A stretch of 64,000 nucleotides of DNA from Salinimicrobium sp963709775. Its GTDB lineage: Bacteria > Bacteroidota > Bacteroidia > Flavobacteriales > Flavobacteriaceae. Of the stretch, positions 8,837-16,491 are shown piece by piece (the stretch's first letter is position 1; each line of letters opens with the position of its first letter). The notes beneath the pieces were generated by a model. That model did not search any database. It was not told where the DNA came from and saw nothing but the letters and a program-made list of their open reading frames with translations. Location: assembly GCA_963709775.1 (NCBI GenBank), contig CAVPXS010000009.1, positions 62,001-126,000 of the forward strand. Direction: 5' to 3'. A program made the position numbers and the translations under genes.

Positions 8837-9007
8837 TTCCTGCCGCAGGCAGTGTGAACGCGAAGCGAAACAATTTGAAAAAGAATCCCTCCTCTCGAGG
8901 AGGTTTTCGCGCAGCGAAATGTCTCCAACCAGCTCCCCTCCTTTTTTCAAGGAGGGGTGGCAGGCGATAGCCTGACGGGGTGGTCAGACGCTACACCCGC
9001 GCAGCGG
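8837..9007 (+). repeat. long structured repeat, copy 1 (upstream of alcohol dehydrogenase)
   Basis: About 170 bp with nested hairpins: TCCTGCCGCAGGCAG, an AGGAGG stem between two CGCGnAGCGAAA motifs, then AGCTCCCCTCC...GGAGGGGTGGC and a GCGATAGCCTGACGGGGTGG tail. It matches 10280-10450 nearly base for base, in direct orientation. It encodes nothing recognisable. Confidence 0.85.
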
Positions 9008-9027
9008 ATTTTTGTCAAGTCATTTTT

Positions 9028-9083
9028 AACCTGGAACCTGAAACCGGATCGTACAGGCAACAGGTAAACGGCAACCGAAAATC
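9028..9083. repeat. heptameric tandem repeats (AACCTGA and GGCAACN types)
   Basis: Three 7-bp units of the AACCTGG type at 9028-9048, then after a phase break four units of the GGCAACA/GGTAAAC type at 9056-9083. Confidence 0.5.
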
Positions 9084-9110
9084 ACCTCAGCATCTTGACT
9101 AAAGAATGAC

Positions 9111-9152
9111 TTGGAATATGGAATTTGGTGCTTGAAATTTAGTGCTTCAGCT
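9111..9152. repeat. heptameric tandem repeat (TTGGAAT/TTGGTGC type)
   Basis: Six 7-bp units, including TTGGAAT, TTGGTGC and TTAGTGC. The same unit types recur at 46811-46845 and 46993-47027. Confidence 0.6.
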
Positions 9153-9249
9153 TTTTATGGTACTCCCTTTCCTACCTGCTTTTAACTCTCCTTTATAGGT
9201 CTACCGTGCTATTTATCAATAACTTCAACAACCTAAACCATAAGAAGTT

Positions 9250-10254
9250 ATGAAAGCAGCACAAGTCCAGGAGAAAGGTGGAGATTTTGTAATTGTTGAT
9301 CTTGAAAAACCAACTCCAAAAGCAAAAGAAGTACTCATAAAAGTAGAGGCATGTGGCATTTGTCACAGTGATGCCTTTGTAAAAGACGGTACCTTTCCCG
9401 GTATCGAATATCCCAGAGTTCCGGGACACGAAGTAGTTGGTATTGTGGAGAAAGTGGGAGAACAGGTAAATTTGTGGAAAGAAGGTCAGCGGGTAGGAGT
9501 TGGCTGGCATGGAGGCCACTGCTTTGAATGTGATCCCTGCAGGCGTGGTGATTTCATCAATTGCGAAAATGCCAAAGTAAGCGGAATCTCATATGATGGA
9601 GGATATGCCGAATATATGACTGCACCTCAGGAAGCTATTGCAGCTGTTCCTGAAGAACTTTCTTCTGAAGAAGCCGCTCCTTTGCTTTGTGCAGGAATTA
9701 CTGTTTTCAATGCCCTTCGAAATTCCGGAATAAAACCCGGTGACCTGGTGGCAGTCCAGGGAATTGGAGGTCTCGGGCATCTTGCTGTTCAATATGCGGT
9801 AAAAATGGGGATGAGAACAGTTGCAATTTCCCACAGCGATAGTAAAAAAAGATTAGCCAAAGAACTGGGAGCCAAACACTTTATTAATACCGCCAATGAA
9901 GATCCTGCCGAAGCCCTGCAAAAATTAGGAGGTGCCAGATTAATTTTAGCCACTGCGCCTGTTAGCGAGGCCATCACGGCGGTAATAGGTGGTTTGGCCA
10001 TAGATGGAAGGGTACTCATGGTTGCAGCAACAGGAGAACCCGTCCAGGTCTCCCCTATGCAGTTACTAATGGGACGTAAAGGCCTTTCCGGCTGGCCCAG
10101 CGGTACAGCAAAAGATTCCGAAGACACTTTGAATTTCAGCGCCCTTACAGGTACAGTGCCAATGATCGAGGAATATCCATTAGATAAAGTTAACGAAGCT
10201 TACGACCAAATGATCAACAACAAAGCCCGTTTTAGAGTAGTCCTTAAAATGTAA
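9250..10254 (+). CDS. zinc-dependent alcohol dehydrogenase (AdhP-like)
   Basis: A medium-chain NAD(P)-dependent alcohol dehydrogenase of 334 residues. Catalytic zinc ligands are C38 (CGICHSD), H60-E61 (PGHE) and C147. The structural zinc site has the four cysteines C91, C94, C97 and C105. The dinucleotide motif GIGGLGHLAVQYA follows near residue 175. All key residues are present, so it should be active on primary alcohols or aldehydes. It is a single gene with no operon partner, flanked on both sides by near-identical copies of a long structured repeat. Confidence 0.93.
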   Translation: MKAAQVQEKGGDFVIVDLEKPTPKAKEVLIKVEACGICHSDAFVKDGTFPGIEYPRVPGHEVVGIVEKVGEQVNLWKEGQRVGVGWHGGHCFECDPCRRGDFINCENAKVSGISYDGGYAEYMTAPQEAIAAVPEELSSEEAAPLLCAGITVFNALRNSGIKPGDLVAVQGIGGLGHLAVQYAVKMGMRTVAISHSDSKKRLAKELGAKHFINTANEDPAEALQKLGGARLILATAPVSEAITAVIGGLAIDGRVLMVAATGEPVQVSPMQLLMGRKGLSGWPSGTAKDSEDTLNFSALTGTVPMIEEYPLDKVNEAYDQMINNKARFRVVLKM

Positions 10255-10279
10255 AGACAAGACTCGGCTGTAATTCTCA

Positions 10280-10450
10280 TTCCTGCCGACAGGCAGGGTG
10301 AACGCGAAGCGAAACAATTTGAAAGAAACTCCTCCACTTGTGGAGGTTTCGCGCAGCGAAATGTCACGCACAGCTCCCCTCCTTTTTTCAAGGAGGGGTG
10401 GCAGACGATAGTCTGACGGGGTGGTCAGGCGCTACAATCAAGCAGCGTTT
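10280..10450 (+). repeat. long structured repeat, copy 2 (downstream of alcohol dehydrogenase)
   Basis: Direct copy of 8837-9007. The hairpin stems are kept while the loops differ, including paired changes such as GCGATAGCC versus ACGATAGTC, which points to selection on structure or on the element itself. Confidence 0.85.
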
Positions 10451-10486
10451 TTTCCCTTCACAACATGAAATAACCAAAATATTCGG

Positions 10487-10521
10487 CAACCCGCAACCCG
10501 AAACCCGAAACCCGCAATCAC
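10487..10521. repeat. heptameric tandem array ending at a stop codon
   Basis: Units GCAACCC (twice) and GAAACCC (twice) plus a partial fifth unit. The array reaches the stop codon of the minus-strand gene that ends at 10518. Confidence 0.65.
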
Positions 10522-10994
10522 TTCACCTTCTTCTCCTCACAACCTTCCTTCCTCCTGGTGTCAATAAGATAAATGATCTTCCATTCTTCCTCCACCTTCA
10601 GCAACTGAAAACTGTTTACACCACAATGACTAAAATTTTCATCCATATAAAAAGAATAGGGCGTCCATGCATTGGCCATGTTTCCGTCTATTTTTATTAC
10701 ATAATCATGCAGTACTTCTTTAAAATCGGTTTTTAAAGGAATACCCACTATTCCTTTTAGCACCTTCTGCAACTCTTCCCTTACCAACACTGTTTCCCCG
10801 TTCTTTGATCTTCCAATAGTCTGAATAACAGGATTCTCATAAAAAACCGATTTCATTATAGTAGAATCACGTGCATGGAATCCTTCAAAAAAGGTTTCCA
10901 CTACTTTTTGAACTTTATCTTCTTCTACAGAATCCTGAGCAACAACAACTGTTGCTAATAGCAGAAAAATGGCTGTGGATACACGTTTCTTCAT
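10518..10994 (-). CDS. secreted NTF2-like (putative lumazine-binding type) protein
   Basis: A 158-residue protein with an N-terminal signal peptide (MKKRVSTAIFLLLATVVVAQ), followed by a helix-rich start (VVETFFEGFHARD) and strands ending in WKIIYLIDTRRK, the usual layout of NTF2-like/SnoaL-fold proteins. Such proteins are often small-molecule binders or have unknown roles; no catalytic site is evident. Periplasmic or secreted. It diverges from panB with a 53-bp gap. Confidence 0.7.
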   Translation of the reverse strand: MKKRVSTAIFLLLATVVVAQDSVEEDKVQKVVETFFEGFHARDSTIMKSVFYENPVIQTIGRSKNGETVLVREELQKVLKGIVGIPLKTDFKEVLHDYVIKIDGNMANAWTPYSFYMDENFSHCGVNSFQLLKVEEEWKIIYLIDTRRKEGCEEKKVK

Positions 10995-11047
10995 GTGCTG
11001 AGTTTTAGGGTAATTTAGTACTTTTACCTGAATTTAAAACCAACCAT

Positions 11048-11866
11048 ATGTCAGTCGCTAAAAAACAGTTCAAACGAATCACCACTAAATCACTGGTCGA
11101 AATGAAGTCACAGGGAGAAAAGATCTCTATGCTTACTTCCTATGATTTTTCTATGGCTAAGATCGTTGACGGCGCAGGCATAGATGTTATTCTGGTTGGA
11201 GATTCGGCCAGTAATGTTATGGCGGGTCATGAAACTACTTTGCCAATAACTCTTGATCAAATGATCTATCATGCCGCAAGTGTTGTTAGAGCAGTTGAGC
11301 GTGCTTTGGTGGTTGTAGATCTTCCCTTCGGAAGTTATCAAAGTGATCCAAAAGAAGCTTTGCGTTCCTCAATCAGGATCATGAAAGAGAGCGGCGGACA
11401 CGCAGTAAAGCTTGAAGGCGGAAAAGAGATCAAGGATTCTGTTAAGCGCATTCTAAACGCCGGAATTCCCGTAATGGGCCACCTTGGATTAACCCCACAG
11501 TCCATTTATAAATTTGGAACTTACACAGTTCGCGCAAAAGAAGAAGCCGAAGCCGAAAAATTAAAAAATGATGCTTTGATGCTGGAAAAAGCCGGTTGTT
11601 TTGCTCTTGTACTGGAAAAAGTACCTGCCAAACTGGCTAAAGAAGTTGCAGAAAGCCTTACAATTCCTGTCATTGGAATTGGTGCCGGAAACGGTGTCGA
11701 TGGTCAGGTGCTGGTTGTTCATGATATGATTGGAATGACCCATGAATTTAATCCGAGATTTTTGAGAAGGTATCTTGACCTGTATTCAGAAATGACAAAA
11801 GCGTTTGAACAATATCGTGATGATGTAAAGAGCAGGAACTTCCCTTCAGACGATGAACAATATTAG
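11048..11866 (+). CDS. panB: 3-methyl-2-oxobutanoate hydroxymethyltransferase
   Basis: First enzyme of pantothenate synthesis: it transfers a hydroxymethyl group from methylene-tetrahydrofolate to ketoisovalerate. The 272-residue length is normal. Motifs include MLTSYDFSMAKI, VGDSASNVMAGHETTLP (metal-binding Asp), DLPFGSY, KLEGG, GHLGLTPQS and IGIGAG. The frame is intact. In related genomes panB is often next to an RluA-type synthase; here three membrane or PH-like genes lie between them. Confidence 0.96.
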   Translation: MSVAKKQFKRITTKSLVEMKSQGEKISMLTSYDFSMAKIVDGAGIDVILVGDSASNVMAGHETTLPITLDQMIYHAASVVRAVERALVVVDLPFGSYQSDPKEALRSSIRIMKESGGHAVKLEGGKEIKDSVKRILNAGIPVMGHLGLTPQSIYKFGTYTVRAKEEAEAEKLKNDALMLEKAGCFALVLEKVPAKLAKEVAESLTIPVIGIGAGNGVDGQVLVVHDMIGMTHEFNPRFLRRYLDLYSEMTKAFEQYRDDVKSRNFPSDDEQY

Positions 11867-11899
11867 AAGGCAGATTTTAGAAATTAGAAGTTAGATTTT
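11865..11899. repeat. heptameric tandem array starting in the panB stop codon
   Basis: Five 7-bp units of the AGATTTT/AGAAATT type. The first unit begins with the AG of the panB TAG stop. Confidence 0.6.
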
Positions 11900-11904
11900 T
11901 TTCG

Positions 11905-12327
11905 ATGAAAATCAGATATTCAAAAAATCGATCCAATTTTAATCTTTTTTTAGGTGCTCCTTTTGTCATTTTTGGGGCTTTAAAAGCCTTTGAAGGAACA
12001 GCTGACTTTGTGCATTATATTCAACTAATCCTGGGAATATTTATGGTTTTAAGTTTCTTTCTTGAGCGCAAATTTGGATATCTGAGTATTGAAAATGGAA
12101 TGCTGACAAAATATTTCTTTATAAAGAGAGTCATTGAAATTGACAAGATCACAAATATTCAATCATTACCCGGAAGAATAAAATTAGCAACTCCCCAAAA
12201 AAATCTCAGCATCAACACCTCAATCATCGATAAAGAGTCGATCAAGGATTTATACCGGGTCTTAGGTTCCCTTCAACTTGAATCTCAGGAAAACCCGTTT
12301 ACCGGTTGGTCCGCGGCCAATTCCTGA
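11905..12327 (+). CDS. membrane protein with PH-like domain
   Basis: A 140-residue protein: two hydrophobic segments (about residues 15-30 and 38-53), then a soluble strand-rich domain (YLSIENGMLTKYFFIKRVIEIDKITNIQ) resembling bacterial PH domains, and an NPF motif close to the end. It is a paralogue of the broken gene at 13114, with the same layout and the same terminal NPF. It ends 5 nt before the CPBP protease gene, so the two are probably cotranscribed. The function is unknown; a helper or adaptor for the neighbouring membrane protease is one idea. Confidence 0.6.
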   Translation: MKIRYSKNRSNFNLFLGAPFVIFGALKAFEGTADFVHYIQLILGIFMVLSFFLERKFGYLSIENGMLTKYFFIKRVIEIDKITNIQSLPGRIKLATPQKNLSINTSIIDKESIKDLYRVLGSLQLESQENPFTGWSAANS

Positions 12328-12332
12328 TAGGT

Positions 12333-13085
12333 ATGGGAATAGGAAAAGCTGTATTACTCACGCTTCTCTACCTCATTTTTGAGATGGCGCTTCAGTTGAC
12401 TTCTTATTCAATTTTTGATCCCTGGACCTATCTTGAAAATGAACATATTAGAGGTTTAACCATTATAATATCACGGGTTACTGCCTATCTTATTCTCTTT
12501 TACTTTTTCTGGAAACCAAAGTCCGAAATTTTATCTTTCAGGTCAGAGAAGCTTAGTATCCCGGTGATTGCCTTGCTTTTTCTTATCATTATAGGCTCAG
12601 AATTCTTAAATCGCCCTTTTGTAGATATGATGAGGTTAGTTGACAACGCTCCCCTATTTTTTGTTAATGAAGGGTATTCAATACTTCATGTCTACAGCAC
12701 AATCACAGCTTTGTTAGTAGCTCCAATATTTGAAGAATTATTCTTCAGGAAATTCCTGTTTCAAAAAATGTTGCTGAAAAACGGCTTTTTGACAAGTATT
12801 ATAGTTTCTTCTTTTTTGTTCTCGATCATCCACTGGGAAACTCCGCTTAACCTCATTCCCGCCTTTATAATGGGACTGATACTGGCAGTCATTTTTTACA
12901 AGACTGGAAATATTATTTATAGTATACTTCTCCACTTCCTTTACAATGCTACTAGTCAGGTGACTTATTACAAGGCCGATCTTTATTCCGAATGGCTTAA
13001 CTGGCTCAACTTCGGAATTCTATATTGGATTTTATTTGCCTTCGGAATTTTTATAACTTTATTTGCTTTGTGGCTGCCTCCCTAA
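12333..13085 (+). CDS. CPBP-family intramembrane glutamic protease
   Basis: A 250-residue multispanning membrane protein of the CAAX-protease/bacteriocin-processing (Abi) family. The three family motifs are present: EELFFRK (EExxxR), SIIHW and HFLYNAT (HxxxN), which place the active site within the membrane. The ATG at 12333 is preferred to a TTG at 12306, because it starts 5 nt after the upstream stop and keeps the first membrane helix complete. It lies between two PH-like paralogues. Its substrate is not known. Confidence 0.85.
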   Translation: MGIGKAVLLTLLYLIFEMALQLTSYSIFDPWTYLENEHIRGLTIIISRVTAYLILFYFFWKPKSEILSFRSEKLSIPVIALLFLIIIGSEFLNRPFVDMMRLVDNAPLFFVNEGYSILHVYSTITALLVAPIFEELFFRKFLFQKMLLKNGFLTSIIVSSFLFSIIHWETPLNLIPAFIMGLILAVIFYKTGNIIYSILLHFLYNATSQVTYYKADLYSEWLNWLNFGILYWILFAFGIFITLFALWLPP

Positions 13086-13113
13086 CACTCGAAGTCTCAA
13101 TAACTTCTGAAGA

Positions 13114-13551
13114 ATGATAATTAATTATCGAAAAAAATATTTAAGAACAGATCTTATATTTGGATCCTTATACCTCATATCTGTAATTCCCGCAGTATTT
13201 TTTCATTCCAGCTCATACCAGCTCATTCTCAATTTTTTATTTTTGGTTTCCGGATTTTTCTTCCTCGCCTCCTATTATTACAAGCAGAAACATCAGTATT
13301 TACAAATAGAAAATAATATTCTAACCTGTATTTATCTTCGCAGCAAAATAAATCTATAGATCTTTCACCAGGTTACCCGGATCAAAAAATTTGCTGATGA
13401 AATCATATTTTTGACACCTCATGAAAAGCTGAAGATCAGCACTAAATTAGTAGCCAGGAAAGACTTGCCCGCTTTTCAGGATCTATTAGCTTCCCTGGAT
13501 CTGGAACCGGAAAGAAATCCTTTTAAAAAGGAAATTTTAAAGACCACTTAA
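13114..13551 (+). pseudogene. PH-like membrane protein paralogue with an internal amber codon
   Basis: The same layout as the gene at 11905: two hydrophobic segments, YLQIENNILT matching YLSIENGMLT, and a C-terminal half ending in LEPERNPFKKE. The reading frame is continuous to a TAA at 13549-13551, except for a TAG at 13357-13359, where the paralogue has a normal codon. A single base change (for example from GAG or AAG) would explain it. It is either a recent nonsense mutation or a base-call error. Confidence 0.7.
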
Positions 13552-13561
13552 ATTCACATTT

Positions 13562-14260
13562 TTGGAACACAAAATAATTTCCACTCCGCAAAACCTTCAG
13601 GTACTTCACGAAGACAATCATTTGATCATCGTAAATAAACGTCCCGGGGATATAGTACAGGGAGATAAGACCGGCGATGTGCCGCTTAGCGAGGTGGTAA
13701 AAGAGTATATCAAGATCAAGTACGACAAACCCGGTAACGTTTATCTCGGAGTTGTACACCGACTCGACCGCCCCACCAGCGGGATCGTGCTTTTCGCCAA
13801 AACTTCTAAAGCCCTTCCCCGCCTCAATAAACTTTTCAAAGAAAAGGATGCAAAGAAAACCTATTGGGCAATAGTAAAAAATGCACCGCCAAAACAGGAA
13901 GATACCCTGGTCCACTTCATGAAGCGGAATCCAAAACAGAACAAATCTTACGCTCACATAAAGGAAGTACCCGACTCCAAAAAAGCCATTTTAGAGTATC
14001 GTGTACTAAAGCAGCTGAACAATTATTTCCTTCTCGAAATTGACCTGCAAACAGGAAGACATCACCAGATTAGGAGTCAGTTGTCAGCTATTGGCTGCCC
14101 AATTAAAGGAGATCTCAAATACGGTTTTGACCGCAGCAACAAAGACGGGAGCATTCACCTGCATGCGAGAAAACTCATTTTTGAACATCCGGTAAAAAAG
14201 GAAAGACTGGAGATTATTGCACCTCCGCCTCAGGATCCAATTTGGGATGCCTGTTCCTAA
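13562..14260 (+). CDS. RluA-family RNA pseudouridine synthase
   Basis: A 232-residue single-domain pseudouridine synthase with the catalytic HRLDRPTSG motif near residue 84 (aspartate is the nucleophile) and the conserved TGRHHQIR and GDLKYG blocks. It has no S4 domain, so it belongs to the RluA/RluC-type catalytic cores that modify rRNA or tRNA. The start is taken as TTG at 13562; no ATG fits, because the conserved VLHEDNHLIIVNKRPG block begins at residue 14. Confidence 0.9.
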   Translation: MEHKIISTPQNLQVLHEDNHLIIVNKRPGDIVQGDKTGDVPLSEVVKEYIKIKYDKPGNVYLGVVHRLDRPTSGIVLFAKTSKALPRLNKLFKEKDAKKTYWAIVKNAPPKQEDTLVHFMKRNPKQNKSYAHIKEVPDSKKAILEYRVLKQLNNYFLLEIDLQTGRHHQIRSQLSAIGCPIKGDLKYGFDRSNKDGSIHLHARKLIFEHPVKKERLEIIAPPPQDPIWDACS

Positions 14261-14305
14261 ATTCGATAATTGATAAACAAAGACTATTTATACATACATT
14301 TCTAA

Positions 14306-15038
14306 TGAAAAAGATTTTTATTCCACTTGCTTTACTTTTTTCAGTCCACCTTTTTCTCTGCCCAGGAGAAAGTATATATGGACCAAAATTATGAGAATGT
14401 AACAGATCCTTCTCTCGCCTCCTACTACAAGCTTGAAGAAAAAACTGAAGCGGGAGACGCCGATATTATTCAGAAAAACTTTCAGGATGAATGACAGTAT
14501 CTCTGCCATACAATATCTTTCATTTAAAGATGGAAAAACAGTCAACGAAGGCCGACATAAATTCTGGTATAAAACAGGAGAACCTTTTTATGAAATAGAA
14601 TATAAAAACGGAGAAAGACATGGGGAACTGAATAGCCTGGTGGAAAGATGGAACAAAAAGACGACATGACTTCTTATAAAAAAGACAAGTTTAAAAAAGG
14701 AACTGTTTGGAATGAAAAAGGTGAGGAAATAGAACATTTCCCTTACTGGATCCCCGCTTCCTTTCCCGGGGGAAATGCAGAATTACAAACCTATCTAAAA
14801 AATAATCTTCCAATTCCCGAGAAACAGAAACGAGGTACAACAGTAAAAGTGGCAGTGATCTTTACTATTAACGAAGAAGGGATCATAAAAGAAGTTCAGG
14901 TAATAGACGGTGCCCCGCGCTGGTACAATGCTGTAGCTGTCCAGGTGCTTTCCAAATATGCCCAGATGGGAACCTGCGCGGTTTTTTGGAGACCCTCAAT
15001 CTACTAGCTTTGGTTTGCCTATTAGCTTCGTGAAATAA
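14306..15038 (+). pseudogene. secreted TonB-C-terminal-domain protein with MORN-like repeats, frameshifted
   Basis: Reconstructed order: signal peptide (MKKIFIPLALLF), a charged stretch (NVTDPSLASYYKLEEKTEAG), MORN-like repeats (GRHKFWYKTGEPFYEIEYKNGERHG) and a TonB C-terminal domain (PIPEKQKRG, VAVIFTINEEGIIKEVQVIDG, SKMPRWEPARFFGDP). It ends at a TAA at 15036-15038. At least five +1 shifts are needed, near 14360, 14482, 14634, 14672 and 14955, each repaired by removing one base. The conserved pieces look undamaged. The family occurs widely in Bacteroidota as periplasmic proteins of unclear role. Confidence 0.75.
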
Positions 15039-15087
15039 TTTTGAATTTCAGCTTCCGTCAAAATGTTGTAAATTAAAAGGAAAACTA

Positions 15088-16491
15088 ATGGCCGAAGAAA
15101 TAAAAACCGCAGCAGAAGTTGATATCCCAAAATTATTATCCTCTCAAAAAGCCTTTTTTGAGGCAGGTCATACCCTTGATGTTTCAGAAAGAATAGATAA
15201 GCTAAAAGCTCTCAAAGAACTTATTGAGAGCAAGGAAAAAGAAATTGCTGCTGCACTTTTTGCCGACTTTAGAAAACCTGAATTTGAAACTTACGCTACA
15301 GAAACTGCTCTCATCTTGAGTGAGCTGAAGATCACCATCAAGAAATTAAAAAAGTGGGCAAAGCCAAAAAAGGTGAAAAGCACCTTTCTGAACTTTCCTT
15401 CGACAGATTATATTTATTCCCAGCCTTACGGTAATGTACTGGTACTGGCACCGTGGAATTATCCTTTTCAGCTTAGTGTTTCTCCGGCTATTGGAGCATT
15501 GGCAGCAGGTAATACTGTAGTCATCAAACCTAGTGAATATGCTCCTGCCACTTCTCAACTCACAAAAGAGATCTTTGCTGAAGTTTTTCCTGAAGAACAG
15601 GCCGCAGTGGTCCTGGGAGGTGTTGAAACCTCAGAGGAACTCCTGCAGCAAAAATGGGATTATGTTTTCTTCACCGGAAGCGTTCCCGTGGGAAGGATCG
15701 TTGCAAAGGCCATCGCTCCAAATCTCACTCCGGCGACCCTGGAACTTGGCGGAAAGAACCCCTGTATCATTCACAAATCGGCTAAGATCGAACTGGCAGC
15801 CAAAAGAATTGTTTGGGGGAAATTCATCAACGCCGGACAAACCTGCATCTCCCCCGATTATATTCTTATTGATAAGAAGAAAAAAACCGAATTCACAGAG
15901 GCTGTAAAAAAAGAAATCAAAGCAGCTTTTGGGGAAGACATCAAAAAGTCTCCCGATTATGCCAGGATCATCAATAAAAAGAATTTTGAGCGGCTTCAGG
16001 CCATGCTGGAGGGCCAAACGGTCATTACAGGAGGTGAGACATCACCGGAAGACAATTACATGGCTCCAACGCTCTTAAATGAGCCTTCTTTAGATTCTGA
16101 AGTAATGCAGGACGAGATCTTCGGACCAATCCTGCCGATTTTGACATTTTCAGATGAAACAGAAATTGAAAAGATCATCAAGCATTATCCCGATCCTCTA
16201 GCACTTTACGTATTTGCTGAAGATAAAGACTATTCAGAAGAAATTCTCAAAAAATACCGTTTTGGAGGCGGTGCTTCCAATGATGTGGTGGTGCATATAG
16301 CAAATAAAAATCTGCCGTTTGGCGGAGTTGGCAGCAGCGGTTATGGCGGCTACCACGGCAAATTCTCCTTTGACACTTTTACACACAAAAAGAGCATTAG
16401 CAAACGCGGGACGTGGATTGACATCCCGCTGCGATATGCTCCTTACGCAGGAAAACTGCCTCTTATCAAAAAGGTGATGAAGAGAATTTAA
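15088..16491 (+). CDS. NAD(P)-dependent aldehyde dehydrogenase
   Basis: Oxidises aldehydes to acids. The 467-residue protein resembles class 3/fatty-aldehyde and coniferyl-aldehyde dehydrogenases. It has APWNYPF, GNTVVIKPSEYAP, FTGSVPVGR, LELGGKNP (general-base glutamate) and the catalytic cysteine in NAGQTCISPDY. The C-terminal PFGGVGSSGYGGYHGK block is complete. The substrate is not predictable. Its TAA at 16489-16491 abuts the stop of the convergent gene. Confidence 0.93.
   Translation: MAEEIKTAAEVDIPKLLSSQKAFFEAGHTLDVSERIDKLKALKELIESKEKEIAAALFADFRKPEFETYATETALILSELKITIKKLKKWAKPKKVKSTFLNFPSTDYIYSQPYGNVLVLAPWNYPFQLSVSPAIGALAAGNTVVIKPSEYAPATSQLTKEIFAEVFPEEQAAVVLGGVETSEELLQQKWDYVFFTGSVPVGRIVAKAIAPNLTPATLELGGKNPCIIHKSAKIELAAKRIVWGKFINAGQTCISPDYILIDKKKKTEFTEAVKKEIKAAFGEDIKKSPDYARIINKKNFERLQAMLEGQTVITGGETSPEDNYMAPTLLNEPSLDSEVMQDEIFGPILPILTFSDETEIEKIIKHYPDPLALYVFAEDKDYSEEILKKYRFGGGASNDVVVHIANKNLPFGGVGSSGYGGYHGKFSFDTFTHKKSISKRGTWIDIPLRYAPYAGKLPLIKKVMKRI

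Larger units (their letters stand above)
8719..9249. other. intergenic repeat region upstream of the alcohol dehydrogenase
   Basis: No gene is supported here. It contains an inverted copy of the GC-rich hairpin repeat (about 8720-8765), an 18-nt palindrome GAAGTCGAAATCGACTTC near 8770, the long structured repeat at 8837-9007, and heptameric arrays at 9028-9083 and 9111-9152. The last 100 nt before 9250 should hold the promoter of the dehydrogenase; no clear TAnnTTTG was seen. Confidence 0.65.

Noticed and set aside
9028..9083. Possible CRISPR-like array
   Set aside because: Units are 7 bp, degenerate and without spacers; no cas genes are present.
10338..10736. Plus-strand open frame over the second structured repeat and the NTF2-like gene
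   Set aside because: It starts inside repeat DNA and runs antisense to a clear signal-peptide protein.
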